Below are positions 63,571 through 64,000 of a stretch of DNA of 64,000 nt, piece after piece. Source of the DNA: Kutzneria sp. 744 (GTDB lineage Bacteria; Actinomycetota; Actinomycetes; Mycobacteriales; Pseudonocardiaceae); the NCBI RefSeq assembly GCF_000568255.1, contig NZ_KK037166.1, forward strand, positions 4,635,513-4,699,512. The letters run 5' to 3'. The notes under the pieces are model-generated. The model saw only the letters and a program-made list of their open reading frames with translations. It ran no database searches and was not told where the DNA came from. Numbering within the stretch: position 1 is the stretch's first letter; each line of letters begins with the position of its first letter. Both the position numbers and the translations under genes were made by a program.

Positions 63571-64000
63571 TTACTTGGCCCAGCCGATGTCGGTGTACTT
63601 GGTGCTGGCCAGGCCCGAGTTGCCGAAGTTGGCCAGGCCGTTGCGAACGGCCACGATGGACGGACGCTGGTAGAGCGGCAGCGAGTGGCCCAGCGCCCAC
63701 ACCTGCTTGTCCACCTCGTTGAGCAGCGCGTACCGCTTGTCCTGGTCCAGCTCGGAGGACGCCTGGTCGAGCAGCTTGTTGATGCTGTCGTCGCCGATCC
63801 GGCCGGAGTTGCCGAGCGCCTGGTCGCCCGTGGTGAACCAGCTCTGGGCGTTGTTGACCGGCGGCGCGCCGTCGCCCATCTGGGCGAAGTTGGCGATGTC
63901 GAAGTCGCCGGGCGTGATGTGCTCGTCGAAGAAGGTGTTCGGGTCGTCCTGGACGATCTGGAGGTCGACGCCGATCGCCGCGAGCTGCTGCTGCACCAGC
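63571..64000 (-). CDS. Peptide-binding lipoprotein, C-terminal part (cut by window edge)
   Basis: The frame is open to the window end and encodes the C-terminal 140 residues of another SBP_bac_5 protein: LQIVQDDPNTFFDEHITPGDFDIANF, RIGDDSINKLLDQASSELDQDKRYALLNEVDKQVWALGHSLPLYQRPSIVAVRNGLANFGNSG. It resembles the ends of the scar at 58875 and the intact gene at 59369, so it is a third paralogue in the area. The rest lies beyond 64000. Confidence 0.85.
   Translation of the reverse strand, partial: LVQQQLAAIGVDLQIVQDDPNTFFDEHITPGDFDIANFAQMGDGAPPVNNAQSWFTTGDQALGNSGRIGDDSINKLLDQASSELDQDKRYALLNEVDKQVWALGHSLPLYQRPSIVAVRNGLANFGNSGLASTKYTDIGWAK

Overview
This window comes from a high-GC actinobacterium. 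GTG starts are common, prfB, ftsE, ftsX, smpB and ssrA lie in the usual actinobacterial order, and the tmRNA tag reads AKTNSRADYSLAA. A member of the Pseudonocardiales is my best guess; this is inference, not a match.

Left part (1-19.9 kb) is accessory DNA. It opens with an IS graveyard (1-6.8 kb): an IS4-type transposase tail, a threonine dehydratase split by an IS with a CTAA target duplication, the 3' ends of several group II introns stacked inside one another within a broken amidohydrolase gene, a complete IS256-family element and a cut IS701-family transposase. From 6.84 kb to 19.84 kb lies an island between two imperfect direct repeats of about 230 bp. The right repeat runs into the 3' end of a tRNA-Ala(GGC) gene, so the island looks integrated at that tRNA. 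It carries decayed genes (histidine kinase, quinone oxidoreductase, isochorismatase) around two large intact genes: a 2104-aa STAND NTPase with an N-terminal Cap4/DUF4297-like nuclease motif and a 386-aa protein with an AlbA_2/Schlafen-type N-terminus. I read this pair as a candidate antiphage system related to Avs proteins. A small membrane protein and a MerR-like regulator close the island.

Middle part (20-47.5 kb) is mostly intact chromosomal genes: a DsbA-like thiol oxidoreductase, an HSL-type esterase, a VIT1/CCC1 transporter, HrpB helicase, a DUF2127 membrane protein, an amino-acid-binding lipoprotein, a frameshifted D-2-hydroxyacid dehydrogenase, a GT39-type glycosyltransferase, a NarL-type two-component pair, an ABC exporter divergent from a GbsR/MarR regulator, a DUF309 protein, a MacAB-like three-gene exporter, an FMN-dependent glutamate synthase-like protein divergent from a TetR regulator, a Glu/Leu dehydrogenase preceded by a palindrome over its promoter, and a SWIM-SNF2 helicase. 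At 44.6-47.5 kb lies a compact operon (VWA protein, divergent adenylosuccinate synthetase, NrtR-like Nudix regulator) headed by the palindrome TTTTAGTC-N5-GACTAAAA.

Right part (47.5-64 kb) holds the trans-translation and cell-division block (ssrA tmRNA, smpB, ftsX, ftsE, prfB), with an EamA transporter and an amidohydrolase between ssrA and smpB, then a PadR-type regulator divergent from an oligopeptide ABC transporter (dppB, dppC, a fused dppD-dppF, a scar of a substrate-binding gene and an intact one). A frameshifted ArsR/DUF5937 regulator and a divergent MFS exporter follow, and the window ends inside another peptide-binding protein gene.

Several genes (threonine dehydratase, amidohydrolase, isochorismatase, hydroxyacid dehydrogenase, DUF5937 regulator) carry single-base indels. 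Some of these could be assembly errors rather than true pseudogenes.
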